Positions 41,549 through 50,342 of a stretch of 64,000 nucleotides of DNA are shown piece after piece. Numbering within the stretch: the first letter of the stretch is position 1; the number at the start of each line of letters is the position of its first letter. The notes beneath the pieces were generated by a model. The model had not been told where the DNA came from, did no database searches, and worked only from the letters and a program-made list of their open reading frames with translations. Made by a program: the position numbers and the translations under genes. Source of the stretch: Prevotella communis (GTDB lineage: Bacteria; Bacteroidota; Bacteroidia; Bacteroidales; Bacteroidaceae). Location: the NCBI RefSeq assembly GCF_022024115.1, contig NZ_CP091792.1, positions 3,503,700-3,567,699 of the forward strand, written 5' to 3'.

Positions 41549-44368
41549 ATGAAGCAATTATACATCTTACTATTGGCATTGCTGACTGGAACATCGGCCA
41601 GCGCACAGACAGAGTTGACAACATCTGAGGCAAAATCACTCTATAAGACTGTCTCTAAGAAGCGACAGAGCGTGCACGACCCATCAGTGGTGTATGAACC
41701 TAACAGCAAACGCTATTATATCTTTGGTTCACATCGTGCCCAGGCTTATACCACTGACCTGCAGAACTGGACGTGGTTCACGTCGCCCTGGAAAGTTGGC
41801 AATAATAACAATGCCAGCAACGAGAGTGCTTTTGTCACCCCCAAGGTCACAAAGGTGAAGAAAGGTGGCGTAGAGGTCGACCTGCCTGCTTTCAATGCCA
41901 AGGAATGGGCAGCACGTACGGATGCCAGCTATGATATCAACGGCAATATGTGGGCTCCTGATGTCATCTGGAACCCCGTGATGCAGAAATGGTGTCAGTA
42001 TCTGAGTGTGAACGGCGATAAATGGCACTCCAGTATCATCCTGCTCACATCAGATAATATTGAAGGTCCCTACGAGTATCAGGCACCTGTGGTCATCAGC
42101 GGCTTTGATAATGGCAGTCACTCGTTCAAGGATACCGACGTAGAACTGGTTCTTGGCACCATGAGCACCCTACCTTCACGCTATAACACATGGGTCAACA
42201 CCTTTATTCTTGGTATGCCAAACAATATTGACCCTTGCGTCTTTTATGACGAGGAAGGTAAGCTCTGGATGGCCTACGGCTCTTGGAGTGGTGGCATCTT
42301 CATCTTGGAACTGGATGAGGAGACAGGTCTGAGGGATTATGACGTGACCTATTCTGTAGCCAGTGGCGACCCCTATTTTGGAAAACGCATAGCTGGAGGC
42401 TACTACGTATCTGGCGAGGGTGCCTATATAGAGTATATTGGAGGCTACTATTACCTGTTTATGAGTTATGGTTTCCTGGATCAGAAGGGCGGTTACGAGA
42501 TGCGCGTATTCCGTTCTAAGAAACCTGACGGTCCCTATACTGATGGTGGTACACGTAGTGCTGTATTCCCCAGTTATATTCTCAACTATGGTCCTAACGC
42601 CACAGCCCGTGGTGAGAAACTGATGGGTCCTTACAGCCACTGGGGCTATATGTCGCTGGGCGAGCGTTCTCAGGGGCATAACTCTGTGATTGCTGCTCCC
42701 GACGATCGCACCTACCTGATTTACCACACCCGCTTCTGTAATGACAATAAGGACGACAACGAAGGTCATCAGGTGCGTGTTCATCAGTTGTTCCAGAACA
42801 AGAACGGCTGGCTCGTTGCCTCACCCTTTGAATATAACGGCGAGACGATTACCAATACGGATATCACCACCCAACAGCCATTTACCACAGATGAGATAGC
42901 AGGCACCTATCAACTGCTGGTTCATAAAATCCCCAATAATCATAGCAACCTGGAGCAGGTAGAACCTGTCACTATCGTATTAAAGGCTGATGGTACTGTC
43001 ACAGGCAGTAAAACGGGCACATGGAGTATCGATCAGGGCACACACTACATCACACTGACGCTAGGCAACAGTATCTATTATGGAGTGGTGTATGAAGAGA
43101 CGATGGACTATACCAACATGCATGCTGTCGCTATTACTGCCGTAAGTAATGGTGGCGTAAGTGTATGGGCCTATAAACTGCATCCTAAGTATGAGCTGGC
43201 TTATCAGGTCAAGACGCAAAAGCTGCCTGTCAGCAATAACAAGAATATCAAGCAGAACGTTGACCTCTATGGCAGTATGCCGCTCTATGGCGACCAGACC
43301 ACTCTTGAATGGACCAGCAGCAATCCGGCTGTGATCAACAACTATGGCAAATACTATCCCCTGGGACTCGCAGAGGATACGGAAGTAACGCTGACAGCCC
43401 GTCTCATCTGTGGTAATTATTTCTGGCAAGAGGCATTCGTTGTCAAAGCCCTCTCAGAGGCAAATGCCAAGAACAATAATACGACCTGGGCCGATGGTAT
43501 GCTGGCTCATTATGAATTTGATGATGCTGAGCTGGCCAACAAACTGAACCCATCAGAAAAAGCATTGCTGAAGAAAAACGGTACTGCAATCGCTCCTACT
43601 GTTGACGATACGGAATTATTGCGTAATGGCAATACCGTGCATCTGAACTTTGGTGCCAATGGCAAGGAGAGTTATGTAGCCATTCCCAACCCACTAAAGG
43701 GAAAAGACCTCGCTAATGGTGCCACTATCTCGTTCTTCGTGAAGCGTACAGATGATAACCTGTGGGATGCGCTCTTTGGTATGGAGAACAACGGCCAGCG
43801 CCTCTATATGACAGGCAATCTGTATGTAGGCTTTAATAATGGCAGTGGCAATTATGTAGATATCAACCACCCAGAGACAGTGAAGACAGGCAAACTGACA
43901 CCAGGCAAATGGGATATGGTGACCATCACCTTCTCGCGTACTGTCAATTCTTCATCAGGTGGCATCACTATCTATGTAAACGGCACCAAGACAACGGATA
44001 AATACAAGGAGTCGCTCAATGGCAAAGAAGCCACCACCAAACAAGGCTTCGACTATAACCTCATACTCGACCTCATGGCTTCAAGTGATGAACTGTGGTT
44101 TGGAAAAGGCTCGTTCTGGGGTTCTGCCGATGTACGTCTTGACGATGTGATGGTCTACGACCGCGTGCTCAATCTGCTGGATGTTATGGCGCTACAACAG
44201 ATGACTGATCGCAGCAACATAGACGGTAAGACCGATGGCATTGCAATAATGGATAATGGAAAATGGATAATGGATAATGGTCAATGGACGGACCTGCAGG
44301 GACGCAGAGTGGAGAAACCCACCCACGGCCTGTATATCAGAAACGGTAAAAAGATACTGGTTCGCTAA
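41549..44368 (+). CDS. GH43 endo-arabinanase-like enzyme with Ig-like and LamG domains
   Basis: This 939-residue secreted enzyme has a signal peptide to about residue 20. The five-bladed GH43 propeller (about 40-430) has the three expected acids, Asp44 (HDPSVVYE), Asp228 (NNIDPCVFYD) and Glu290 (SGEGAYIEY). Then follow a GH43 C-terminal beta-barrel as in endo-alpha-1,5-L-arabinanases (about 460-550), an atrophied-Ig (aBig) domain (555-640), a LamG/concanavalin domain (650-870) and a tail TDLQGRRVEK...GLYIRNGKKILV. The tail is preceded by a repetitive MDNGKWIMDNGQW segment encoded by a low-complexity tract. Confidence 0.88.
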   Translation: MKQLYILLLALLTGTSASAQTELTTSEAKSLYKTVSKKRQSVHDPSVVYEPNSKRYYIFGSHRAQAYTTDLQNWTWFTSPWKVGNNNNASNESAFVTPKVTKVKKGGVEVDLPAFNAKEWAARTDASYDINGNMWAPDVIWNPVMQKWCQYLSVNGDKWHSSIILLTSDNIEGPYEYQAPVVISGFDNGSHSFKDTDVELVLGTMSTLPSRYNTWVNTFILGMPNNIDPCVFYDEEGKLWMAYGSWSGGIFILELDEETGLRDYDVTYSVASGDPYFGKRIAGGYYVSGEGAYIEYIGGYYYLFMSYGFLDQKGGYEMRVFRSKKPDGPYTDGGTRSAVFPSYILNYGPNATARGEKLMGPYSHWGYMSLGERSQGHNSVIAAPDDRTYLIYHTRFCNDNKDDNEGHQVRVHQLFQNKNGWLVASPFEYNGETITNTDITTQQPFTTDEIAGTYQLLVHKIPNNHSNLEQVEPVTIVLKADGTVTGSKTGTWSIDQGTHYITLTLGNSIYYGVVYEETMDYTNMHAVAITAVSNGGVSVWAYKLHPKYELAYQVKTQKLPVSNNKNIKQNVDLYGSMPLYGDQTTLEWTSSNPAVINNYGKYYPLGLAEDTEVTLTARLICGNYFWQEAFVVKALSEANAKNNNTTWADGMLAHYEFDDAELANKLNPSEKALLKKNGTAIAPTVDDTELLRNGNTVHLNFGANGKESYVAIPNPLKGKDLANGATISFFVKRTDDNLWDALFGMENNGQRLYMTGNLYVGFNNGSGNYVDINHPETVKTGKLTPGKWDMVTITFSRTVNSSSGGITIYVNGTKTTDKYKESLNGKEATTKQGFDYNLILDLMASSDELWFGKGSFWGSADVRLDDVMVYDRVLNLLDVMALQQMTDRSNIDGKTDGIAIMDNGKWIMDNGQWTDLQGRRVEKPTHGLYIRNGKKILVR
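44247..44286. repeat. Low-complexity tract inside the GH43 gene
   Basis: The sequence repeats ATGGATAATGG(A/T)-type units, giving the protein repeat IMDNGKWIMDNGQW between the LamG domain and the C-terminal tail. Confidence 0.85.
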
Positions 44369-44403
44369 CTCTCAGTTCTCACCTCTCAGTTCTCACCTCT
44401 CTA
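44368..44403. repeat. 14-bp tandem tract between the GH43 and pyridoxamine kinase genes
   Basis: CTCTCAGTTCTCAC occurs twice in tandem (44369-44382, 44383-44396) and is followed by CTCTC, filling the whole gap between two convergent stops. Confidence 0.9.
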
Positions 44404-45213
44404 CAGCAGGTCCAGACAACGCTCAATGAATATGCCGCAGCAGCGATCTTCCACATCGCGGTTGCGGTATATCATTTCTCGTACTACGTCCATCGCCTGA
44501 CGGGTGCTGGCAGAGAGCGACTCCTGTTTCATCAGATGACCAATGAGCACAGCCGAGAAGATATCACCTGTGCCATGATACAGTCCAGGAATCTCGTCGT
44601 AGTCGTGGAAGAAGTATTTGCCTGTAGCAGCATCATAGCCGCACACCTGATTCTTGTTGTCGATAAAGCAACTGGTGATGATAGCAGAGCGCGCGCCCAA
44701 CTTCACCAGCTTATCCAGCAATTCACAAGCCTCACGCCGTGTCAAGCCATCCTGTTTAAAAGGTTCACCAACCAGATGACAGGCCTCCGTATAGTTTGGG
44801 AATATCAGATGTGCCACGCTGACCATCTCACGCATCAGTCGCACCTGGTTCTCGCCTATACCATTATATAACTTACCACCATCGCCCATCACAGGGTCCA
44901 CGAAGATGGTACATCCCTGTCCGGCCTGATCCCTACAGAACTGCGCCACCAATCGCGACTGTTCCTCGCTGAACATCAAACCCGTACAGATAGCATCAAA
45001 ACGGAAACCCAGCTTTTTCCAGACGGGCAAGGTCTGGCGCATATACGCTGTGGTGTCCTGCATGGCAAAATCACCATAGTCGAGGGTGTTAGACACTAAT
45101 GCCGTTGGCAGATTAAATGCAGGAATACCCATATACGACAAGATAGGCAACATGGCGGCCATACCCACCTTGCCATATCCTGCAACATCATTTACTAAAA
45201 GAACCTTTTTCAA
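44401..45213 (-). CDS. pdxK: Pyridoxamine/pyridoxal kinase
   Basis: This 270-residue PfkB-like vitamin B6 kinase starts MKKVLLVNDVAGYGKVGMAA, has LVSNTLDYGDF for substrate binding, VDPVMGDGGKLYNGI (metal/phosphate loop) and GTGDIFSAVLIGHL with the catalytic Asp. It phosphorylates pyridoxal/pyridoxamine for PLP salvage. It lies 14 bases downstream of the aldo/keto reductase gene on the same strand; that junction contains a low-complexity tract. Confidence 0.92.
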   Translation of the reverse strand: MKKVLLVNDVAGYGKVGMAAMLPILSYMGIPAFNLPTALVSNTLDYGDFAMQDTTAYMRQTLPVWKKLGFRFDAICTGLMFSEEQSRLVAQFCRDQAGQGCTIFVDPVMGDGGKLYNGIGENQVRLMREMVSVAHLIFPNYTEACHLVGEPFKQDGLTRREACELLDKLVKLGARSAIITSCFIDNKNQVCGYDAATGKYFFHDYDEIPGLYHGTGDIFSAVLIGHLMKQESLSASTRQAMDVVREMIYRNRDVEDRCCGIFIERCLDLL

Positions 45214-45238
45214 CTTTCAACTATCAACTATGAATTAA
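45211..45238. repeat. Low-complexity tract at the end of the aldo/keto reductase gene
   Basis: The plus strand reads CAACTTTCAACTATCAACTATGAATTAA: AACTWTC-type units covering the pdxK start and the stop codon of the aldo/keto reductase gene. Confidence 0.8.
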
Positions 45239-46175
45239 CACAAAGCAGGTTTTTCTGCAACTGTTGTGCGCTGCTGGCACCTACCAATACAGAGGTAACG
45301 CCACGCTGCTGCAAAATCCATTCCAATGCCATCTGCGACAAAGGCTTACCCTGCTCCTGCGCTTGTTTGTTGTAAGTGCGGAGTTTTGCCAATAGCTCTT
45401 CTGTGAGCATACTCTCCTTCAGGAATTTCCCTTTCGACATACGTGAATCCGCAGGAATACCATTCAGGTAACGGTCTGTCAGCAGACCCTGTGCCAGAGG
45501 TGAGAACGAGATAAAGCCAATACCCTTCTCTGCACAGAAATCCAGGATTCCCTCTTCCTGTGGTGCCCTGTCGAGCATATTCAGGCGACCCTGATAAATC
45601 AGCATAGGTACATCGCGCTCACGCAGATACTGCTCTGCAAACTTCGTAGCTTCCAAAGGCCAGCGTGAGATACCCACATACAAGGCCTTTCCACTTCTTA
45701 CAATATCTACCAATGCCTGCAGTGTCTCCTCCAGAGGTGTCTCAGGGTCATAACGATGACTATAGAAAAGATCCACGTAATCCAGATGCATACGTTTCAG
45801 ACTCTGGTCAAGCGATGCCATCAGGTATTTTCTGGAACCCCAGTTGCCATAAGGCCCAGGCCACATGTCATAACCCGCCTTCGTAGAGATGAAGAGCTCA
45901 TCACGATAAGGTGCAAAGTCATCATCCATCAGCCGGCCCATCGTCTCTTCTGCAGAACCATAAGGAGGTCCGTAGTTATTAGCCAGGTCAAAGTGCACCA
46001 CACCATGATCGAAGGCATAATGCGTTATCTCTCTGGAACGTTCGTAAGAGTCCACACCACCAAAGTTATGCCAGAATCCCAGCGATACCTTTGGTAACAT
46101 AACACCAGAGCGTCCGCACCTCTCAAACTTCATTCCGCCATCATAACGCAGCGGGTCTGCAAAATATTTATCCAT
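45228..46175 (-). CDS. Aldo/keto reductase, YghZ-like, C-terminally shortened
   Basis: This 315-residue protein follows YghZ-type (L-glyceraldehyde 3-phosphate reductase) enzymes: LRYDGGMKFERCGRSG, catalytic Tyr in DLANNYGPPYGSAEE, KAGYDMWPGPYGNWGS, YSHRYDPETPLEET and TSVLVGASSAQQL. It stops at QQLQKNLLCVNS, about 20-30 residues before the usual helical tail of the family. The stop lies in a low-complexity tract. The start MDKYFADPL is preferred over an ATG 105 bases upstream that would cross the promoter. Confidence 0.9.
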   Translation of the reverse strand: MDKYFADPLRYDGGMKFERCGRSGVMLPKVSLGFWHNFGGVDSYERSREITHYAFDHGVVHFDLANNYGPPYGSAEETMGRLMDDDFAPYRDELFISTKAGYDMWPGPYGNWGSRKYLMASLDQSLKRMHLDYVDLFYSHRYDPETPLEETLQALVDIVRSGKALYVGISRWPLEATKFAEQYLRERDVPMLIYQGRLNMLDRAPQEEGILDFCAEKGIGFISFSPLAQGLLTDRYLNGIPADSRMSKGKFLKESMLTEELLAKLRTYNKQAQEQGKPLSQMALEWILQQRGVTSVLVGASSAQQLQKNLLCVNS

Positions 46176-46195
46176 AGACAATAAAAATTTGTGTG

Positions 46196-46203
46196 CAAAG
46201 TTA
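46196..46203 (-). promoter_or_regulatory. Promoter -7 box of the aldo/keto reductase-pdxK unit
   Basis: The minus-strand TAACTTTG matches TAnnTTTG, 20 bases upstream of the ATG at 46175. Confidence 0.6.
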
Positions 46204-46306
46204 TAAAAAAAAGTAGGTAAAGTGTAAAAATAACCAAAAAAAAGAATAAAATATTGCACATTTACCCCCTGTGTGTGCACACAAAGGGCAGTTTTTTAGT
46301 AAAAAG

Positions 46307-46338
46307 TTTGCGTAATTGAAAGAAAATGAGTTACTTTG
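46307..46338 (+). promoter_or_regulatory. Promoter of acpP
   Basis: TTTG at 46307-46310 (-33) and TTACTTTG at 46331-46338 (one mismatch to TAnnTTTG) are 20 bases apart; the acpP ATG is 65 bases further. Confidence 0.55.
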
Positions 46339-46403
46339 CATCCGATTTTCGAAAAGATTATCGTAAAAAGATTGAATATTAACATTAAAAAAAGGAAAAA
46401 ATT

Positions 46404-46640
46404 ATGTCAGAAATTGAAAGCAAAGTAAAGGCTATTATCGTAGACAAACTGGGTGTTGACGAGGCAGAAGTAAAGCCCGAGGCAAGTTTCACCAATGATC
46501 TGGGTGCAGATTCACTGGATACCGTTGAGCTCATCATGGAGTTTGAGAAGGAGTTCGGCATTTCTATTCCTGACGATAAGGCAGAGAAGATTGGCACCGT
46601 TGCTGATGCTATCGCTTATATCGAAGAGAACGCAAAATAA
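46404..46640 (+). CDS. acpP: Acyl carrier protein
   Basis: This 78-residue acidic four-helix protein has the phosphopantetheine attachment Ser37 in the motif [12 protein letters not shown]. It carries growing acyl chains in fatty-acid synthesis. It is followed by fabF, as in many bacteria, but an inverted-repeat region of about 116 bases lies between. Confidence 0.98.
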   Translation: MSEIESKVKAIIVDKLGVDEAEVKPEASFTNDLGADSLDTVELIMEFEKEFGISIPDDKAEKIGTVADAIAYIEENAK

Positions 46641-46649
46641 ATTAAAAAG

Positions 46650-46738
46650 GAAAAGTGAAGAGTGAAGAATTTGCTGCCGCCTTACTTCACCATAACTTGG
46701 AGTGCGGTAGCAAATTTTTCACTTTTCTTTTTTCACTA
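46650..46738 (+). repeat. Long imperfect inverted repeat between acpP and fabF
   Basis: GAAAAGTGAA..AATTTGCTGCCGC (46650-46680) can pair with GCGGTAGCAAATT..TTCACTTTTC (46704-46728), followed by TTTTTT. It could be a partial terminator or attenuator; its arms are of the gtgaagagtgaag low-complexity type. Confidence 0.65.
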
Positions 46739-46756
46739 TTCCCTTAAATTAGAGTT

Positions 46757-48019
46757 ATGGAATTAAAAAGAGTGGTTGTGACAGGCCTTGGCGCAGTCAC
46801 CCCTGTGGGAAACACCCCCGAAGAAATGTGGAAGAATCTCCTTGCAGGAGTTAGTGGTGCAGCCCCTATCACATCTTTCGATACAACCAACTTCAAGACA
46901 AAGTTTGCTTGTGAGGTGAAGAACCTCAACGTAAACGACTTCCTCGATCGCAAGGAGGCTCGCAAGATGGACCGCTACACACAGCTGGCCCTGATTGCTG
47001 CCAAGCAGGCTGTTGAGGACAGCAAGATGGATTTGGAAACCATCGACAAGAACCGCATCGGTGTTGTTTACGGTGTAGGTATCGGTGGTATTAAGACTTT
47101 CGAGGACGAGATTACCTATTATGGTGTTCATCGTGCAGATGGTCCTAAGTTCAATCCCTTCTTCATTCCTAAGATGATTGCCGACATCGCAGCCGGACAG
47201 ATTTCTATCATGTACGGCTTCCATGGTCCCAACTATATCACTTCATCTGCCTGCGCTTCTTCAAGCAACGCACTGGCTGACGCCTTCAACCTGATTCGTC
47301 TGGGTAAGGCCAACGTCATTGTAGCTGGTGGTGCCGAGGCAGCTATCTGCGAGAGCGGTGTAGGCGGTTTCAACGCTATGCACGCCCTTTCAACCCGCAA
47401 TGATGAGCCCGAGAAAGCAAGTCGTCCTTTCAGCGCCAGTCGCGACGGTTTCGTCATGGCCGAGGGTTCTGGTTGCTTGATTCTCGAGGAACTGGAGCAC
47501 GCTAAGGCTCGTGGTGCCAAGATCTATGCAGAGATGGTTGGTGCTGGTATGAGTGCTGATGCACATCATATCACTGCTTCACATCCAGAGGGTCTGGGTG
47601 CTAAGCTGGTGATGCAGAACGCCCTTGAGGATGCTGGCATGAAGCCCGAGGATATCGACTATATCAACGTACACGGTACTTCTACCCACGTTGGTGATAT
47701 CTCTGAGGCAAAGGCTATCAAGGAAGTATTTGGTGATGCAGCTTACAAGCTCAATATCTCGTCAACCAAGTCAATGACTGGTCACCTGCTGGGTGCTGCT
47801 GGTGCCGTAGAGGCTATGGCCACTGTGCTGGCTATCCAGAACGACATCATTCCTCCCACCATCAACCACGAGGACGGTGACGAAGATCCTGAGATTGACT
47901 ATAACCTCAACTTTACCTTCAACAAGGCACAGAAGCGTACTGTACGCGCCGGTCTGAGCAATACGTTCGGCTTTGGTGGTCACAACGCTTGTGTGGTATT
48001 CAAGAAGTATGAGGCTTAA
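46757..48019 (+). CDS. fabF: 3-oxoacyl-[acyl-carrier-protein] synthase II
   Basis: This 420-residue condensing enzyme has catalytic Cys166 in SSACASSS, the two histidine motifs NVHGTSTHVGD and SMTGHLLGAAG, and the C-terminal SNTFGFGGHNACVVF. It elongates acyl-ACP in type II fatty-acid synthesis. Its stop overlaps the rnc start by 11 bases. Confidence 0.98.
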   Translation: MELKRVVVTGLGAVTPVGNTPEEMWKNLLAGVSGAAPITSFDTTNFKTKFACEVKNLNVNDFLDRKEARKMDRYTQLALIAAKQAVEDSKMDLETIDKNRIGVVYGVGIGGIKTFEDEITYYGVHRADGPKFNPFFIPKMIADIAAGQISIMYGFHGPNYITSSACASSSNALADAFNLIRLGKANVIVAGGAEAAICESGVGGFNAMHALSTRNDEPEKASRPFSASRDGFVMAEGSGCLILEELEHAKARGAKIYAEMVGAGMSADAHHITASHPEGLGAKLVMQNALEDAGMKPEDIDYINVHGTSTHVGDISEAKAIKEVFGDAAYKLNISSTKSMTGHLLGAAGAVEAMATVLAIQNDIIPPTINHEDGDEDPEIDYNLNFTFNKAQKRTVRAGLSNTFGFGGHNACVVFKKYEA

Positions 48020-49070
48020 CGATATCATCGACCGTATAAAGCTCCCTTTCCGCAAGGAGAAGGAGCTTTTTTCTTCTCTTCACGCCATCATTGGCTTCTA
48101 TCCCCACGATATCAAGTATTATAAGATTGCGCTGACCCATAAGAGTAGCGGACAGCGTAATGACAAGGGTCGCCCCCTGAATAACGAACGACTTGAGTTC
48201 CTGGGCGATGCCCTGCTCGATGCCGTGGTGGGACATATTGTATTCGAGCATTTCGAAAACAAGCGTGAGGGCTTCCTCACCAATACCCGTTCTAAGCTGG
48301 TGAGTCGTGAGACCCTGGGAAAACTGGCTCAGGAGATGGGACTCACCGAACTCATCCAGAGCAACACCTCCAAGCGTTCACACAACAGTTATATGGCTGG
48401 TAATGCCTTCGAGGCACTTGTTGGCGCTATCTACCTGGATCAGGGCTATGATGCCGTGATGCGTTTCATGAAGACACGTATTCTGGCTCAGATGGTCAAT
48501 ATCGACAAGGTGGCTTATAAAGAGGTGAACTTCAAGTCGAAACTGCTGGAGTGGACCCAGAAAAACCGGGTGAAGATGGCTTTTGAGATTCTGGAAGAAG
48601 ACAAGGACAACGAGGGGTCACCCATCTTTGGTTTCCTCGTCAAGATAGAGGGCGTAGAAGGTGGTAAGGGCAAAGGCTACTCCAAGAAAGAAGCGCAACA
48701 GGCAGCCTCACAAGAGACTCTGCAGCGCCTCCGTCGCGAGCCACAGTTCATTGACGCCATCTTCCAGGCTAAGTCTGAGCGTACCAAGATGGAAGAAGAG
48801 CCCACTGCTATTGCACCTGATTTGGAGAAAGAGAAGGAGTTTATTATCTCAACTGAGAATGGAGAACTGAAAACTGAGAGGTATGATAACCTTCAGGACG
48901 AGCAGGCTTCTGAAAACGAAAACAGCAAAACTAATCCCACCTCTCAACTCTCAGATCTCAATTCACAATTAGACAATGAGTTCGATCTCTCAGATATCAC
49001 ACACCAGCCCAAGGAGCTCTCTCGTGAAGACATCATAGCTGCTGCCGAGGCCGCAGCCTATGAGTCATAA
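48009..49070 (+). CDS. rnc: Ribonuclease III with a long C-terminal extension
   Basis: This 353-residue protein has an RNase III domain with signature NNERLEFLGDALLDAVVG (catalytic acidic residues) in the first 170 residues and a dsRNA-binding domain (about 175-245; EVNFKSKLLEWTQKN, KGYSKKEAQQAASQETLQRL). It then has about 110 extra residues not found in ordinary RNase III. That tail is partly encoded by low-complexity DNA (48848-48967) and reads ENGELKTERYDNLQDEQASE. The start MRLNDIIDRIK overlaps the end of fabF by 11 bases, indicating coupling. Confidence 0.94.
   Translation: MRLNDIIDRIKLPFRKEKELFSSLHAIIGFYPHDIKYYKIALTHKSSGQRNDKGRPLNNERLEFLGDALLDAVVGHIVFEHFENKREGFLTNTRSKLVSRETLGKLAQEMGLTELIQSNTSKRSHNSYMAGNAFEALVGAIYLDQGYDAVMRFMKTRILAQMVNIDKVAYKEVNFKSKLLEWTQKNRVKMAFEILEEDKDNEGSPIFGFLVKIEGVEGGKGKGYSKKEAQQAASQETLQRLRREPQFIDAIFQAKSERTKMEEEPTAIAPDLEKEKEFIISTENGELKTERYDNLQDEQASENENSKTNPTSQLSDLNSQLDNEFDLSDITHQPKELSREDIIAAAEAAAYES
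48848..48967. repeat. Low-complexity tracts inside the rnc tail
   Basis: Two stretches, ctcaactgagaatggagaac and cacctctcaactctcagatc, with flanking variants, are built of GAGAACTGA / CTCTCAACT-type units and encode the non-conserved tail of RNase III. Confidence 0.75.
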
Positions 49071-49082
49071 TCCGAAAGTTAT

Positions 49083-50261
49083 ATGAAGACAGCAGTCGTC
49101 GGTGGAGGTGCGGCAGGATTCTTTCTTGCCATCAATCTCAAGGAGATGTGTCCACAGATGGACGTAACCATCCTTGAGGCCTCGCACCACGTACTTGCCA
49201 AGGTAAAGATCTCTGGTGGCGGACGCTGCAACTGTACCAACTCCTTTGAGGAGGTCAAGGACCTGCAGAGCGTCTATCCGCGAGGCCATCGCCTACTGAA
49301 ACGTCTCTTCAAGCAGTTTGACCATCGCGATGCCTACCAGTGGTTTGAGAGCCGAGGTGTCAAACTTGTTACGCAGCCAGACCACTGTGTCTTCCCACAG
49401 TCGCAGGATTCACAAACCATCATCAACCTCTTTCTCAGTGAGACGCGTCGTCTTGGTGTAACCATCAAGACAGGCTGTCGCGTCAATAGTCTTGATGAAC
49501 TCTCTGATTATGACTTCATCGCCATCACCACAGGTGGCATGAATTCCCACTCATCTCTCACCTCTCATCTCTCACCTCTCATCCCTCCCGTGCCCTCGCT
49601 CTTCACCTTTAATATAGAAGAGCAGGCCTTGCGAGATTTGATGGGTACCGTCGTAGAGGCCACCGCCATGATTCCAGGCACTAAGATGCGCGCCTCTGGT
49701 CCGCTTCTCATCACCCACTGGGGCATGAGTGGCCCGTGTATCCTACGCCTCAGCAGCTATGCAGCACGTCTGCTTAGTGAGAACAACTATCAGATGCCGC
49801 TCTCTGTGAACTGGACCCAATTAAAGGAAAACGAGGTACAACAGGAACTGCTGTCTTTCTGCCGACAGTATGCACAAAAGCAGCTGCCCACTATGCGTCC
49901 TTTCGACCTGCCCCAGCGCCTGTGGAACTACCTCACGGAGAAAGCCCTTGCAGGCAGAGCACGCGCCCCCTGGGGAAGTCTCAACCAAAAGGAGCTGAAC
50001 CGTCTGACCAACAGCCTCATCAACGATACCTATCAGATAGCCGGACGTGCACCCTTCAAGGACGAGTTCGTCACCTGCGGTGGTATCGACCTCGCCTCTG
50101 TCAACCCCTCAACACTTGAGAGTCGTGAGCATCCTCAATTATATTTCGCTGGCGAGGTGCTCGATATCGACGGCGTCACAGGAGGCTTCAATTTCCAGGC
50201 CGCCTGGACCACCGCCTATGCCGTTGCCACTGCCATTGCAGCAGCATCAGTACAAGGATAA
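49083..50261 (+). CDS. BaiN/HI0933-like flavoprotein
   Basis: This 392-residue NAD(P)/FAD-dependent oxidoreductase has the N-terminal Rossmann loop VVGGGAAGFFLAINL, the family motif KVKISGGGRCNCTNS and, at the C-terminus, CGGIDLASVNPST, LYFAGEVLDIDGVTGGFNFQ. The family includes BaiN, but the function of most members is unknown. An in-frame low-complexity stretch at 49551-49589 (HSSLTSHLSPLIPPVPS) interrupts the fold around residue 160. It follows rnc by 12 bases. Confidence 0.9.
   Translation: MKTAVVGGGAAGFFLAINLKEMCPQMDVTILEASHHVLAKVKISGGGRCNCTNSFEEVKDLQSVYPRGHRLLKRLFKQFDHRDAYQWFESRGVKLVTQPDHCVFPQSQDSQTIINLFLSETRRLGVTIKTGCRVNSLDELSDYDFIAITTGGMNSHSSLTSHLSPLIPPVPSLFTFNIEEQALRDLMGTVVEATAMIPGTKMRASGPLLITHWGMSGPCILRLSSYAARLLSENNYQMPLSVNWTQLKENEVQQELLSFCRQYAQKQLPTMRPFDLPQRLWNYLTEKALAGRARAPWGSLNQKELNRLTNSLINDTYQIAGRAPFKDEFVTCGGIDLASVNPSTLESREHPQLYFAGEVLDIDGVTGGFNFQAAWTTAYAVATAIAAASVQG
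49551..49589. repeat. 14-bp tandem tract inside the BaiN-like gene
   Basis: TCATCTCTCACCTC occurs twice in tandem followed by a partial third unit. The reading frame is kept. The unit resembles the one at 44368-44403. Confidence 0.9.
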
Positions 50262-50279
50262 ATCTCAAAAAAGAAGAAA

Positions 50280-50307
50280 GGCGGGATATCTGTCACAGAT
50301 GCCCGCC
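50280..50307 (-). terminator. Terminator of the DUF3836-like gene
   Basis: The stem GGCGGG-AT-ATCTG / CAGAT-G-CCCGCC is followed on the minus strand by TTTCTTCTTTTTT. It lies between the convergent BaiN-like and DUF3836-like genes. Confidence 0.85.
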
Positions 50308-50342
50308 CGAAGAGAGATTTATAGAAAAAATAATGATGTGTT

